Shown here piece by piece: positions 42,584 through 53,766 of a DNA stretch of 64,000 nucleotides. The position numbers and the translations under genes are program-made. The notes under the pieces are model-generated. The model made no database searches. It had not been told where the DNA came from and worked only from the letters and a program-made list of their open reading frames with translations. Source of the DNA: Hanleya hanleyi (lineage: Eukaryota > Mollusca > Polyplacophora > Lepidopleurida > Hanleyidae); the NCBI GenBank assembly GCA_036873755.1, contig JAVTVY010019520.1:1-64000 (forward strand). The letters run 5' to 3'. The number at the start of each line of letters is the position of its first letter. Position 1 is the first letter of the stretch.

Positions 42584-43524
42584 TTAGGGACGGTTCATTT
42601 TTTTACCAGGGGTGGGGGGGGGGAGGGGGGTGGGCCGGAGGGATCAAGCGGGGGACTAAAAATTTTTCCAGTGAGCTGGAGGGGGGACCAAAATTTTCGA
42701 ATTTGGTTTTTAGGGGGGACCAAAATTTCTACATTCATTATTTTACAAAGCAAACATTTTCTGTAATATGTATAAATAATCCCAATGAAGAATTGATTCA
42801 GCTATAAACTTCAATAAACATCTGGGCAGCTTTATTTATCAATTTGCCTGTTCTTTATATCCATCAAGCAGCCATCTGTTAATTTTACACAACTTGCCCA
42901 TCAGGACTGGTAAGCTCAGTGCTTTAGCCATGGTGTCATGCTAATAAACTAGCAGATAACGGGTGAGGATGGAGACTGTGAGTGTACATGCAGTCAAATG
43001 TTTACTTATGTGACATCAACAATTACATCACCAACTAAAGTTAGGCCTACGTCTGTGTGAATACACACACCCAGGTGTATGTGTACATGTATGTCCACTG
43101 TGCATTCAAGTGTGAAAAACAATTGTTTAAACTATTAATTGTGGTTTAAACTAGTCTATTATATAAATCATACATACTTGAATGTTTCTTTAACCCACAT
43201 TATACTGTAATAATCACCATACGTTTTATCATGTTTATGAATCGGCTAAGGGCACAGTTGAGAAAAGCATTTGATGATAAATCTATGTCATTCCAGGATC
43301 CAGAATCCATTCAGGAATTCAGCGACAAGTACATTTTGAAGACAAGTCATGTTTTGAACTATGTTCAACATTTACCAGGGACCCGGGCCCCCCACTTTTG
43401 ATTTAAGGGGGGCTCGAATATCTTTGCCCTCCCCCCCCCACCCCCCTCCTAACTGATCATATTCCCACATACAAATTACAGATAGAGTGCCAGGACTTGC
43501 AGTGGTGTGTTATAGGCCTTCAAG

Positions 43525-43955
43525 TGCCTCCTATAGTTTCCTATATTTTTTTAATCATTCCTATATTTTCCTATATTTTACTCAAAATCTCCTACATTTC
43601 CTATATTTTGACTTTTTCTCATGAAAACCTTCACCAATGCTCTGAAATAAGTCAATTTCGCATGGCAAAATACCTTTCAGAAAATATTTTTGCCTCGCTT
43701 CGCTCGGCAAATATAAAATCATTTAAATGTCATTTTCTTGAACCAAGCAGCAGAACGGGTCTCCTCAACCACCACAACTATGAACGCATTCCATGGAAAT
43801 GATTTTATTAAACTAAAAAAAAAACTACCAAATTTGAAACAAACAATGTAGTAGTGACTTGTCTTACACTTCCTTATTTCCTATATTTTCTTATATTTTA
43901 TTAAGAAAATTCCTATATTTCTTATATTGGCAAATTTCCTCCTATATTTTCACTG
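43525..43955. repeat. TTCCTATATTTT repeats
   Basis: Two clusters (43525-43615 and 43870-43950) of TTCCTATATTTT-like units inside the TTA-type transposon. Confidence 0.65.
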
Positions 43956-43984
43956 TGAGCCACTTGCAGGCCTGTGTTTTGTTT

Positions 43985-44600
43985 GTGTTTTAATCCAGGA
44001 AGTCAAATGGAGTCAGGTAAATTCTTCAATATCGATGCGTGTTTATGCGAAACAAATGTGAAAATAGAAAATAGAAATTTAGTTCCGGGAAAATGCGTAA
44101 AACGCATCTCCGACAACCTGAAACCTAGGCGGCCACTGGACCCTCGCCTGTCAGACTCTGAAGACCGCTTATTTTAGCTGTGTGTAACTGAATTGGTATC
44201 ATACTGGTTCTAATGTTCCATGACGTAAACGTCATCGGTTTTTTAATGTTTGTTTATGTGTTAAATATAATTAGAAAGTCAAATGGAATCAGGCATGAAG
44301 TATGATTTTTTCAATATCAATGCGTGCTCATAAATGCGAAACAAATGTGAGAATAGAACCGTAAATCTGCATACATTATGTTCGAATTTATTTCCGAGAA
44401 AACGCGTAGAACGCATCTCCGGAGATCTTGGACTTCGGAGCTTAATATCGATGCGTGCTTATAATTGCGAAAAAAAATCATGAAAATAGAGCCATAAATT
44501 TGCATGCAGTATCATCAGTTTTATTTCCGGGAAAAGTCTCAGAACGCGTCTCCGGCAATCTGGCATCACGGAGCTTCCGGGGCCTAGGCGGCACCTGGAC
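43985..44600. repeat. ~170 bp tandem repeat, three diverged units
   Basis: Each unit contains AATATCGATGCGTG, GCGAAACAAATGTGA, TTCCGGGAAAA and AACGCATCTCCGG. Units start near 44025, 44310 and 44440. Inside the TTA-type transposon. Confidence 0.65.
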
Positions 44601-44949
44601 CCTTGCCAGTTGTGCTGTGATAGTGCCCCCCCCCCACTTTCAATTACGTTCCGACGCCACTGATCATATAGCCATGTATATACTTGCATTATCATCATCA
44701 TCACACTAGATTTTCTTAGTTGCTCAAGTGTCAACATCATGAAAAGATAGGACCTGCACGTTCTGATTTTCGAGTAATTGTGGGGGGGGGGGACCAAAAT
44801 TGTCCTTGTCCGCTCTTGGGGGGGACCATAATATTTACACATTCAGTCCGGGGGGGACCAAACATTTTTGTGGCTTACTGACCGGAATTCCCCGGGCCCC
44901 CCCCCCCCCCTGGTAAAAAATGAACCGTCCCTTACCGACACAGGATGGT

Positions 44950-45355
44950 GTGAGTAATATAAAACAATGCCATCGACCCATCATTCGTCGTTGTTTTCAC
45001 AGCCATCGTCCTGTGCTCCACCTGTACAATTCCCGACTCAGCGAAAACACCAGTCTATCCCATTATGTCCATACCATTTTTGAGGATCAAGCCGCGGCCT
45101 TCAATTTAAATTTCACCTTCGGCTATTTATTACGGCATAAGTAGACGGATCAGCTCCAATAGGTTTATCCGAGGTTTATCTCGCTAAGTTTATCCGAATA
45201 ACAATATCCTCGTGTACGACCGGCGCTTCATTATTACGAACCGTGCGTAACTAAAGACGGAACTGGCTCAAATGGAAGCCGTGGTGCATTGGAATGGGCC
45301 CGTCAACACGCCCCAACACCAAGTGGCAGGTGGAGATGACGACCAACGTGACCTT
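44950..45355 (+). pseudogene. Gene C remnant (copy 4)
   Basis: FEDQAAAFNLNFTFGYLLRHK at 45080-45144, and NVTFYVTF just before 45370. These match the C-terminal domain of gene C. It is fused directly to gene B by a deletion. Confidence 0.55.
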
Positions 45356-45369
45356 TTACGTGACCTTCC

Positions 45370-45740
45370 TGCGCGTCTATGAGGATAAGGTCGATATCAA
45401 GGAAGAGGGAGACTCAAGAGAAAGTGACGCAGAACATACACAAACGTCAGTCTCGGGAAGGATAGTCGGAATTTAAGCAGACTTTGTGTGGTGAACTGGA
45501 AGGCAACCTTATCCACTTGTGTCACGGTATGTGGTCCCATCTTTGATCAATTGGCTCGGCTAAATGGTGCTACAGTGCATTTTGCTCTCCACCCTATTCT
45601 GTGGTTCGAGTAAGAAGATGGTGGATGTGGATGAGGTGCTTACAGAGGGCGAGCGGTCATCAAAAGAGTTAGACTGGATTCGTGCCATGGACAAGACGCT
45701 GGCAGAACCCATTAACACGATCCAGAAAGGAACACCATGA
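45370..45740 (+). pseudogene. Gene B remnant (copy 4)
   Basis: LRVYEDKVDIKEEG, then GELEGNLIHLCHG in another frame, and a degraded second module. Confirms a gene B-like protein next to the integrase in a diverged lineage. Confidence 0.5.
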
Positions 45741-45744
45741 AGAG

Positions 45745-46545
45745 TTGAGAGGTGTGGATACGTTGTATTTTACAGTCCCAACACTCCGGCGCCTACAGTG
45801 CATTAGCCCTAAACTCCAGGAGATAAAACGTGCCGAAGTCAGATATTGACGCAAAAATAACAACAACAACAAAACACCTATACCTTGCATCGAGCTTCCA
45901 TTGTTTACGGAACCGGGTCATCGTCGGGGTATTGATGTCTAATTGCAAGCGGATTTGGTCGACATGAGTTCCCTTGCCAAACATAGCGATGGTAATCGGT
46001 ATTTCTTGACGTGCGCTGATATCCAGTCGGTATCCGGACGAAAACAGGGGGAGAATCTTGTGGCTGAATTCAATAGTATCTTCGAGACTGGATGTTCATC
46101 TTTCACACGTACAACGAGACCAGGGCTTCCATTGTGGAAAGGTTCAGGCCGCTATACAAATATTTCACGTATACGAATACAAGGCGGTACATCGATATCC
46201 TCCTCCAGCTTGTCGAGGGATACAATGGGAGCCTATCTCAAGAGTATTCAGAAAGCACCCATCGACATCATCAAGCGCAACGTCTGCTGCTGTACCCAAG
46301 TCTGCTCCCGAAGGAAATGTTCCAAGATCGGATCCCGTGTATGGATCATTAAATTCAAGAGCAAGTTCCCAACTGGAGCGATGAGCACTTTGTGACCAAA
46401 CGCCGCGTACCCCGTCAACCGCGAGAGTATGAATTGGAAACCTCCATTTGAAGATCGCATTCTAGAAACCGAACGACGGCAAGGCAAGACGTTGCGCCTC
46501 ATGAAATGGCAAGTCTGACAGGTTTCGCTCAATTCCCGTGTCCTG
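45745..46545 (+). pseudogene. Integrase remnant (copy 4)
   Basis: QADLVDMSSLAKHSDGNRYF, FHTYNETRASIVERF and RRYIDILLQLVEGYNG mark the core in several frames. The segment with the central Asp (QTDEGTEF in the other copies) is deleted. Thoroughly inactivated. Confidence 0.7.
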
Positions 46546-46624
46546 GCCAACCGGGTTGAAGGACTATATAACCAGGAACAACAGCCGCCAGCGATCAGTC
46601 CACACTCGACCATGAACACAGTGC

Positions 46625-46968
46625 TATGGACAAATTGCAACAGCCTTTGAACATAACGTATCCCAAAAAGCACAAGTGGGCCTTGAGGCGGCATTGCTAA
46701 TTGGCAACTTGTATGTGATGTGTTTTATGACGTGATTTACCTCAGCTCTTTCCTCGGCCAACCTAGGACACATCAGTCGACCGTGAGTGCCACTCAGACG
46801 AGTCTACACACCCCTTCGAGCTGTCATACCTCATCCGGTACCAGCAACCTCTCAAGTACAATGGTACAGACTTGGCGGACATCGAGCTCCACACCAAGTA
46901 TTGCAGTGACCACTGCGACTGAATACCAGTCGTATACGACCACAGACGGAGAACTCACTGGACACGTT
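46625..46968 (+). pseudogene. Membrane protein remnant (copy 4), 5-prime part
   Basis: Matches the start (MDKLQQPLNI), part of the hydrophobic segment (VFYDVIYLSSFLG) and the Thr/Ser-rich part. Interrupted at 46968 by copy 3; continues at 61276. Confidence 0.55.
46963..46968. repeat. Target-site duplication, left (CACGTT)
   Basis: CACGTT directly before the copy 3 terminus, repeated at 61270-61275. Confidence 0.9.
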
Positions 46969-48850
46969 AGTGGTAGGGAAAGAGTATTAAACCCTTATTG
47001 ACCTACTTTTTTGTTCCCCCGGGTAAAATTTAAGGTGGAACTTTGTCACAAAATGAGGCTCTCGACGGGTGGGGCCCTAGCGAAGTGACGTCACGACAGA
47101 GCAAGAAACAATGACGGACTGGATCATGTCTGGACATGTTAGGGGATTCCTCCGCGGTGATACGGTCATGTCTGGCGGTGATGTGGTCTGCCTCCGCGGA
47201 GAAAATGTAGTCCCCAAACTGCAAATACGCTGCATGGTCCGATCGGGTCGTATGAGGTATCAATGTGAAGCATTCGTGAAGGCGCATCCACTGGAATGGG
47301 TGTGACGTGGAACTAACGTCATTCTGCGCATGCGCAGTAGACAAAGTGTATGGAAATACACGTTTTGGGGTCTAACTGGACCACTATTGGTCCTATGGAG
47401 TCGTTTGAGGAATCAATGTGAAGCAGTCGTGTAGGAGCATCCGACGGGGTGGGTATGACGTGAAACTGACGTCATTCTGCGCATGCGCAGTAGACAAAGG
47501 GTATGGAAATAGACGTTTTGGGGTCTAAGTGGGCCACTATTGGTCCAATGGAGTCGTATGAGGTATCACTGTGAAGCATTCGTGAAGGAGCATCCGAGGG
47601 GATGGATGTGACGAGGAACTGACGTCATTTTGCGCATGCGCAGTAGGCAAAGTGTATGGAAATAGACGTTTTGGGGGCTAGGTGGGCCACTATTGGTCCT
47701 ATGGAGTCGTGTGAGGTATCACTGTGAAGCATGCGGGAGGGAGCATCCGAGGGGATGGGTGTGACGTGGAACAGACGTCATTCTGCGCATGCGCAGTGGA
47801 CAAAGTGTATGGAAATAGACGTTTTGGGGTCTAGGTGGGCCATTATTGGTCCGATGGAGTCGAGTGAGGTATCAATGTAAAGCAGTTGTGAGGGAGGATC
47901 CCTCTGAACTAGAGTGTCGTCCGTGTTCAACATTCTGCGCATGCGTAGACAGGGAATTGTGGGAAAAGTGCATTGGAAGGAACGTTTTGGGGCCGACCGG
48001 GCCCCTAATGGTCTGATGGGGTCGAGTGAGGTATCAATGTGAAGCATTCGTGAAGGAGCATGCGCAGTATACCAAGTATATGGAAATAGACATTTTGGCG
48101 CCGACATGGGTCACCATTGGTCCGATGAAGTCGTATGAGGTCTTATGTTGAAGCTCCCGTGAAGCAGCATCCGACTGGACTAATGTATCATCCGTGTTTA
48201 ATAGTCCGCGCATGCGCAGTCTGGTCGTAGTATAGAAAGCCGGAATTTTGGGGGTGCGTGGGGGGTGTGTTTGGGATACTAAACCACTATGGGTCCATGG
48301 TTGTGGTTTGGTGGTGTGGGTTCTGCGCAAGTGTGTAACGTCACTTCCGGTTTCACTAAAACTACCTCCGAACACCGAAGAGTTCCAATTTTCCCTTAGA
48401 CGTATGGTCCGGATTTTCAACATCCAAGTTTTCCCCGGCCCAGCCCGGGCCCGGCCCGCCCCGGCCTCAGCGCGCGCGGGTAATCCGGCCGCACACCTGC
48501 GCGGCATCACCGGAAGCGCGCGGGTGAATTTCGGGTCAAAAGGTCAAAGGTCACATCCAGGTCAAAAGGTCAAAGGTCTCCCTTCCGGCAAGGTTCGGCC
48601 CTCTCTGGGCCAATAGATAGCCTTTATTCGCCTTCCCGAAGCACCCATGGAATGCACAGGGTCCCCCACAATATCGCCAGCATTATGCCCATGTTAAATG
48701 GCCAGTGGGGAACCCTCAGTTTTCCCCAGAACCGTATTGGCATGAAAAAATACATGAAACCATGGAACTTATAGTAATAAACATAATCTATAGGTGTTGG
48801 ACGAGTCTCCACTCGCCGTCTTCCTGGTCTTTACCCGCACCTCGTGCCAT
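46969..48850 (+). repeat. Left inverted terminal repeat (copy 3)
   Basis: ~155 bp units with GACGTCATTCTGCGCATGCG, TATGGAAATAGACGTTTTGG and CCACTATTGGTCC. Cores are near 47326, 47482, 47633, 47789, 47938 and 48207. The inner part contains GCGCGCGCGG near 48472 and AGGTCAAAGGTCA-type direct repeats at 48535-48580. Confidence 0.87.
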
Positions 48851-49127
48851 GCAGAGGACGGGTACTAGGATTTCGCTCAACAACACCTGGTCTGGTGCCA
48901 ACGTGTCTGCGTGAGTGAGCTCACGTGCCGAACACCTGGCGCCCCAAAGGAAAAATTACGAGCTTGGTTGGATTCTAGATTAACCTGGGAAGGATAGGTA
49001 GTTCCATTTGGACCAATCAGCGGTCTAGAAAAAGAAACAATCAGCGGTCGAACAATCAGCCAATCGATAAGCACCGGGTTTTTACATGCCTCGGGGACTA
49101 GGAATCCCCACGGTAGGCTTTCGACGC

Positions 49128-49360
49128 GGCCCGCGCGTGCATCCGGGTACTTCACGTCCGTGCGTGCATCCGGGTACTTTTACATCCGGGTACTATTACA
49201 TCCGGGTACATCCGAGCATCCATCCGGGTACTTCACGTCCGCGCCTACATCCGGGTACTTCACGTCCGCGCGTCCATCCGGGTACTAGCATTTCGTTGAC
49301 CTCCGCGCCTACATCCGGGTATTTGACGTGCGTGCGTCCATCCGGGTACTTCTATGTAGG
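49128..49360 (+). repeat. CATCCGGGTACTTCACGTCC minisatellite
   Basis: About nine units of 20-28 bp upstream of the first gene of copy 3. Not present at this place in copies 1 and 2. It produces a spurious open frame with repeated HPGTSRP. Confidence 0.8.
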
Positions 49361-49433
49361 TGTATAAAAGTGACATGGTCTGTAAAACACGTCCCTCTGG
49401 ATCCCACATCCCCATTCCTACGATTACAGAGCC

Positions 49434-49743
49434 ATGACGGACATCCATCCCTATGCGACTCGCAGTGGTTAATTCACTCACGGGTTATAGAGCAGTGGTT
49501 CGGTCCATGTTTGCAGATGGCGACGACAACGAGGGGCGACGCCAGATCCTGAAAGAGTTCACAGAAGCGGTCCTCGACATAGTGCACTCGATGGAGAGGT
49601 GTGCCATCACTCACCACTACCCGACTATGACAGCCATCCTTGATGCTCGGGCTATGGACCACGAGCGCTCAAGCCGGAACCAGCGACGGCTGGTTGGCCT
49701 CACAATAGTCTTTGCCCTATTGATCCTGGCGCTGTGGCATTGA
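49434..49743 (+). pseudogene. Small tail-anchored protein (copy 3), internal deletion
   Basis: Begins MTDIHPYATR, then a deletion of about 20 bp shifts the frame. The rest (VNSLTGYRAVVRSMFADGDD ... VGLTIVFALLILALW) is intact in a second frame. TATAAAAG lies at 49362-49369. Confidence 0.62.
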
Positions 49744-49744
49744 C

Positions 49745-49900
49745 AGTGGGACCTGACCATAAATACGAGGGTCAGACACAGTGTGCGTCATTCCCTGTTC
49801 GTCATTGGGTCAACCATGTCACCGATGGACCTGACCATCAATACGAGATACAGTCAGAGTGTGTGTCATTCACCGTTCATCATCGGGTCAAGCATGTCAC
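49745..49900 (+). repeat. Tandem duplication of gene A leader
   Basis: The segment with GGACCTGACCATAAATACGAG, GTGCGTCATTCCCTGTTCGTC and ACCATGTCACC occurs twice in a row. Copy 1 has the same duplication (9060-9190); copy 2 has a single version. Confidence 0.7.
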
Positions 49901-50428
49901 CAGTCCTACGCGCCATCCTTCCCCTTACACCCCAGGTGGGGTTACACGTATATGAAGATAAAGTTACCATCGTTGAAGATCGTGGAGATGTTTGCTGGTC
50001 GCGCGCTGAGACTATCGAATACGGTTACGCTACACCGTGACGGCTGGACCAAATTTAAACGGGTGTTGAGCGGTGAGCTCGACGGAAACCTCATTCACAT
50101 AGGCATTGCCATCTACGTACACCGTGGACCCTTCTTCCCACGCCTGGGCCGTTACCAAGACCCTACGCGAGGCTTCACCCTAGACCCCGATCTGTGGATA
50201 GCCTTCGAGAAAGTGGTGCCTATCGTGGACCAGCTGTTTACACCGGACGAGCGGTCAGCTGTTCAGTTGGAGTGGGCTCGTGCTCTGAGAGAATCGGCGG
50301 CAGAACCCAATGAACAAATTACCAAACCTAGCAATGAAGCGGAGGCGGAAGACGATGCCGTTGATTACCCAGCTAGACTCAGTCAGCCCAGTGACATGAC
50401 CACCCGATCCTTTGATCTCACGTCATAA
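49894..50428 (+). pseudogene. Gene A (copy 3), frameshifted
   Basis: MSPVLRAILPLTPQVGLHV start, then a frameshift near 50010. The rest is open: VTLHRDGWTKFKRVLSGEL, AIYVHRGPFFPRLG, GFTLDPDLWIAFEKVVPIVD, and an acidic tail (EAEAEDDAVDY). Same two-module layout as the intact copy 2 gene. Confidence 0.6.
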
Positions 50429-50487
50429 ACTTTTTTTCGCTATAAACACGAGAGACATTCAAATCTGGTACCATTCACGTACTGACC

Positions 50488-50963
50488 ATGACGGAGCATA
50501 TAATACGGGCGTATTTCAGCTTGACCCCGAGGTCTCCCTGCACGTTTATGCGGATAAGGTCGATATCATGGAGGAGGTGGGAGACATCTGTGATGCGGAC
50601 CCTACACAACCGAGCCCGGCTCACATTCGTTTGTCTTGGGAGGGCTGGACCAAATTCAAACGGGTGTTGTCTGGTGAACTGGACGGCGACCTCATTCACT
50701 TGTGTCACGATGTGTACATCCGACGTGGACCCTTCTTTGCTCAATTGACTCGGCTAGATGGGGGTACAGTGCATTTTACCCTTCACCCTGATCTATGGTC
50801 CGCGTTGGAAGATGCCGTGGCAGATGTGGATCAAGTGTTTATCAAGCGGTCATCAGACGAGTTGAACTGGTCATTTACCATGGACAATGTCCTGGCAGAA
50901 GCCAAAGAAGAAAATCAGAAAGAAACTCCGGCCCAAGATATACCCGTTATAAATAAACGATAG
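50488..50963 (+). pseudogene. Gene B (copy 3), frameshifted
   Basis: MTEHIIRAYFSLTP start at 50488, then one extra base near 50530 moves the rest to the next frame (IRLSWEGWTKFKRVLSGEL, DVYIRRGPFFAQLT, TVHFTLHPDLWSALEDA). Two module layout kept. CTATAAACACGAG 50 bp upstream. Confidence 0.6.
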
Positions 50964-50990
50964 AGCCAGGGTCCATCATCATTTGTCACC

Positions 50991-52613
50991 ATGAAGAGCT
51001 GCGAAAAGGCGTTGGATTACAAGCGTCTAGTCCGTCATTCATAATCCAGCCGTCGTCCATTAGAGAATATCCGCGTCCATAATCCAAAGACCTATTCCAT
51101 TTTCCACATAACAGTATTAGCACCAAATTCAAAAGACAATCATAGTATATATAAACATAGGCTTGTTTCCTGCAAGAGAGAAGCGGTCAACAGTTTTCAA
51201 TGATGCCGGCAAGACATCATGATGTTCCAAAATATCAAATCCGTATCGCCGATCAGTATTCTTAATCCATAATATTCGTTATAGAGTCGTCATCTAAAAA
51301 TGATGTACCTCAGTCACGCTTTGATTGTGACTGTTCATATGAGTACCATGAGGATCTTGAAGTACATGGGCTCATACGGCCCCTAGCCCCGGGTTAAGCG
51401 GAATTAGACACATGTTACGAAACGTAGCGCCACAGATCTTGCACGCTACGTTCGTATTTTGCTATCAGCATGCGATATGTATCGCCAAATTTGAGAAACT
51501 TTGAGTGGAGGCGCTTGGTGGAATAGCCCTGTTTTATAAGTTTCTGCAACAATGTTTTGTGACGTTGATTAAAACTTATACTACAGTCCCGACAGTCCGG
51601 CGGCCTATTGTGCATTGCGACTTTCTATCGAGCGGCCAAACAGCAGGGGATACAACGTGCTCAAGTCCGAGATTGGTTAAGAAAACAAGACACCTATACC
51701 TTACATCGAGCTTCCCGCCGCCATTTTCTACGGAACCGGGTCATCGTGGGTGGACTAGATGCCCAGTGGCAAGCGGATTTGGTCGATATGAGCGCCTTTG
51801 CCAAACACAACGATGGGAATCGGTATATCTTGACGTGCATCGACATCCTGTCGAAGTATGCGTGGGTGGTACCCATCCGGACGAAAACGGTGGCGAATCT
51901 GATAGCGGCGTTCAAGGACATCTTCAAGACCGGGCGCAAACCCTTGTATTTGCAAACCGACGAAGGCACGGAATTCCTCAACCGTGCGTTCCAACAGTTT
52001 CTGAAAGCCCAGAAGGTGTTTTTCTTCCATACGTACAACGAGACCAAGGCTTCCGTGGTGGAAAGGTTCAACAGGACATTGAAAGGTCGCATGTATAAGT
52101 ATTTCACCTATAAGTATACAATGCGGTACATCGATGTTCTCCCGAAACTTGTGAGTGGTTACAATCGAGCTTATCACCGGAGTATAGAGAGAGCCCCCAT
52201 TACCGTGACCCAACGCAATGAAGCCCAAGTCCGGCGTGTCTTGCACCCCAGGCAATCGCAGCGAACGCCGAAGGAGGTGTACAAGGTCGGGGACCCTGTA
52301 CGGATCAGTAAAGTCAAAGGTCAATTTGAGAAAAGTTACTTGCCCAACTGGAGCGATGAGCACTTCCTGATTAAACGGCGCCTACCCCGACAGCAGCGAG
52401 TCTATGAACTGGAAGATCTTCAAGGGGAATCGTTGCTAGGGACGTTTTACGAGACGGAATTACAGCCTGTCGTAAAAACAAAGCAAGACTACTACACGGT
52501 GGAGCAGATTTTGAAAACGGAACGTCGACGTGGCAAACTGTTTCATTTCAAGGCAAGGCTGGCCCAGTTCCTTCAATTCCTGGGTCGCGGCCAACCAGGT
52601 GAAACGACTATAA
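50991..52613 (+). pseudogene. Integrase (copy 3), split by RT insertion
   Basis: The first nine codons (MKSCEKALD) are cut off by RT copy A3. From 51608 a single frame of over 300 residues holds the whole catalytic core: WQADLVDMS (first Asp in WQAD), TDEGTEF (second Asp) and VVERFNRT (Glu). Spacing from the second Asp to Glu is 33 residues. A 5-base loss near 52548 breaks the chromodomain right after LFHF. Best preserved integrase core in the window. Confidence 0.88.
51018..51572 (-). mobile_element. RT retroelement A, copy A3 (3-prime end only)
   Basis: 555 bp, inserted after codon nine of the integrase gene. It starts (reversed 3-prime end) TTACAAGCGTCTAG and ends within the last RT codons (DFNQRHKT). 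Includes both hairpins near 51300-51400. Confidence 0.87.
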
Positions 52614-52660
52614 AGCCAGACACCACTGCCGTCATCCTTCATTCCACGTTCGACCACGGT

Positions 52661-52780
52661 GCTATGGAAAAACAGCAGCTGCCTCTGAACACAGCGTCTC
52701 GCAAAACGCGCAAAGCGCAGCTATGGAAAAACAACAGCTGCCTCTAAACACAGCGTCTCCCAAAACGCGCAAAGCGCAAG
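52661..52780 (+). repeat. 60 bp tandem duplication at membrane-protein start
   Basis: GCTATGGAAAAACAGCAGCT ... CGCAAAGCGCA occurs twice in direct succession. The gene therefore has two start codons with the same first 19 codons, 60 bp apart and in different reading contexts only by the duplication. Confidence 0.8.
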
Positions 52781-53268
52781 TGGGCTTTGTGGTGATATTG
52801 CTAACTCTGTTGAGTGTGTTGTACGGAGATGTGTTTTACGACGTAGCCTATGTCAGCACTCTACTTAACCAACTTAGAACTCCAGCCGCCAGTCAAACCA
52901 GTCTACAGATAGCACCAGTCAACCCCGTATCGAGCCCAGTCATCACCACCACACCACGTGTACAAGCTACATCCAGCTCCACACCAAGTAAACAGTCAAC
53001 ACCTACACCAAATACACCCACTACGTCTGAAAACCCACCGGATTTCATCACTCACAGTGAACAGACAACGACGACCGACGTTGTATCCACCTCCACCACT
53101 CCAGTTCACGCGTACCAAATGTACAAGAGCGGATTACCACGACAGCGGATACAGCTCCAACCATGGACCCTCGGTGGCAGCATCCCTTCACTTGCGTCAT
53201 CGCAGGACCGACGGCCTCCGGGAAAACGCACTTCGTCAGGAAGCTCCTTCAACACGCCGACAGCATGA
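52723..53268 (+). CDS. Thr/Pro-rich single-pass membrane protein, intact
   Basis: 181 aa from the second ATG (52723); the copy at 52663 is a tandem duplicate of the start. Short basic N-terminus (KTRKAQ), one membrane segment (VGFVVILLTLLSVLYG) at residues ~19-35, then TTTPRVQATSSSTPSKQSTP and other Thr/Ser/Pro-rich sequence likely to be O-glycosylated. A type II membrane protein is the likely topology. The last ~100 bp overlap the ATPase gene in another frame. No family recognised; a receptor-binding or spike-like role is only a guess. Confidence 0.62.
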   Translation: MEKQQLPLNTASPKTRKAQVGFVVILLTLLSVLYGDVFYDVAYVSTLLNQLRTPAASQTSLQIAPVNPVSSPVITTTPRVQATSSSTPSKQSTPTPNTPTTSENPPDFITHSEQTTTTDVVSTSTTPVHAYQMYKSGLPRQRIQLQPWTLGGSIPSLASSQDRRPPGKRTSSGSSFNTPTA

Positions 53269-53766
53269 TCACCCGACCCATTGCCCGAGTCGTGTGGTGT
53301 TACGGAGAATGGCAGGCAGCGTATGCAGCAATGCCCCACATCACGTTCGTGGAAGGCCTATCCAACCTGGCCGATTTGGAACCGGACACCTTGATGGTTC
53401 TGGATGATCTCATGGCGGAGACGGAAGCGCGGGTCACCCAACTCTTTACCAAAGGCAGCCATCATCGACGGCTCAGCATCATCTACATTGTGCAGAATCT
53501 GTTCAGTAAAAACAAAGAACATCGGAACATCAGCTTAAATGCCCACTACCTGGTGGTCTTCAAAACCCCGAGAGATAGCACTCAACTCCTGCACCTGGCG
53601 AGACAGATGTATCCCGGCCGCACACCGTTTGCGTTGGAAGCCTTTAAAGATGCGGCAACCCCTCAGCACGGGTATATGCTCTTCGACCTGAATCAAGCCA
53701 CCCCCGATCACCTTCGACTACGGACCGGCATCCCGGAGAGACCCACCACGTGTACATGCAAAAATA
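53163..53766 (+). CDS. Packaging ATPase (A32 / FtsK-HerA type), nearly intact
   Basis: Start MDPRWQHPF. Walker A is AGPTASGKTHF near residues 13-23 (other copies have GPTGSGKT). Walker B is TLMVLDDLMAETEARV near residues 78-93. A sensor-like IIYIVQNLFSKNKEHRN and VVFKTPRDSTQ follow. A shift in the last ~10 codons replaces the normal end and lets the frame run on to 54035. Family role: ATP-driven packaging of the genome into the capsid. Confidence 0.85.

Larger units (their letters stand above)
42587..44931. mobile_element. Non-coding DNA transposon with TTA target duplication
   Basis: Terminal inverted repeats GGGACGGTTCATTTTTTTACC (left) and GGTAAAAAATGAACCGTCCC (right), flanked by TTA on both sides (42584-42586 and 44932-44934). 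A 3 bp TTA/TWA duplication and ends beginning GG fit PIF/Harbinger, but other superfamilies are possible. The subterminal parts have long G or C runs (42607-42640, 44785-44910). No transposase frame was found. Confidence 0.7.

Noticed and set aside
43497..43802. 101 aa frame with Ile/Tyr/Ser-rich sequence
   Set aside because: It is a translation of TTCCTATATTTT repeats inside a non-coding transposon.
48248..48616. 122 aa frame in the left terminal repeat of copy 3
   Set aside because: Part of the inverted repeat with no protein-like conservation; only chance openness of GC-rich sequence.
49086..49367. 93 aa frame with repeated HPGTSRP
   Set aside because: It is a translation of the CATCCGGGTAC minisatellite, lies upstream of the first Polinton gene, and is absent from copies 1 and 2.
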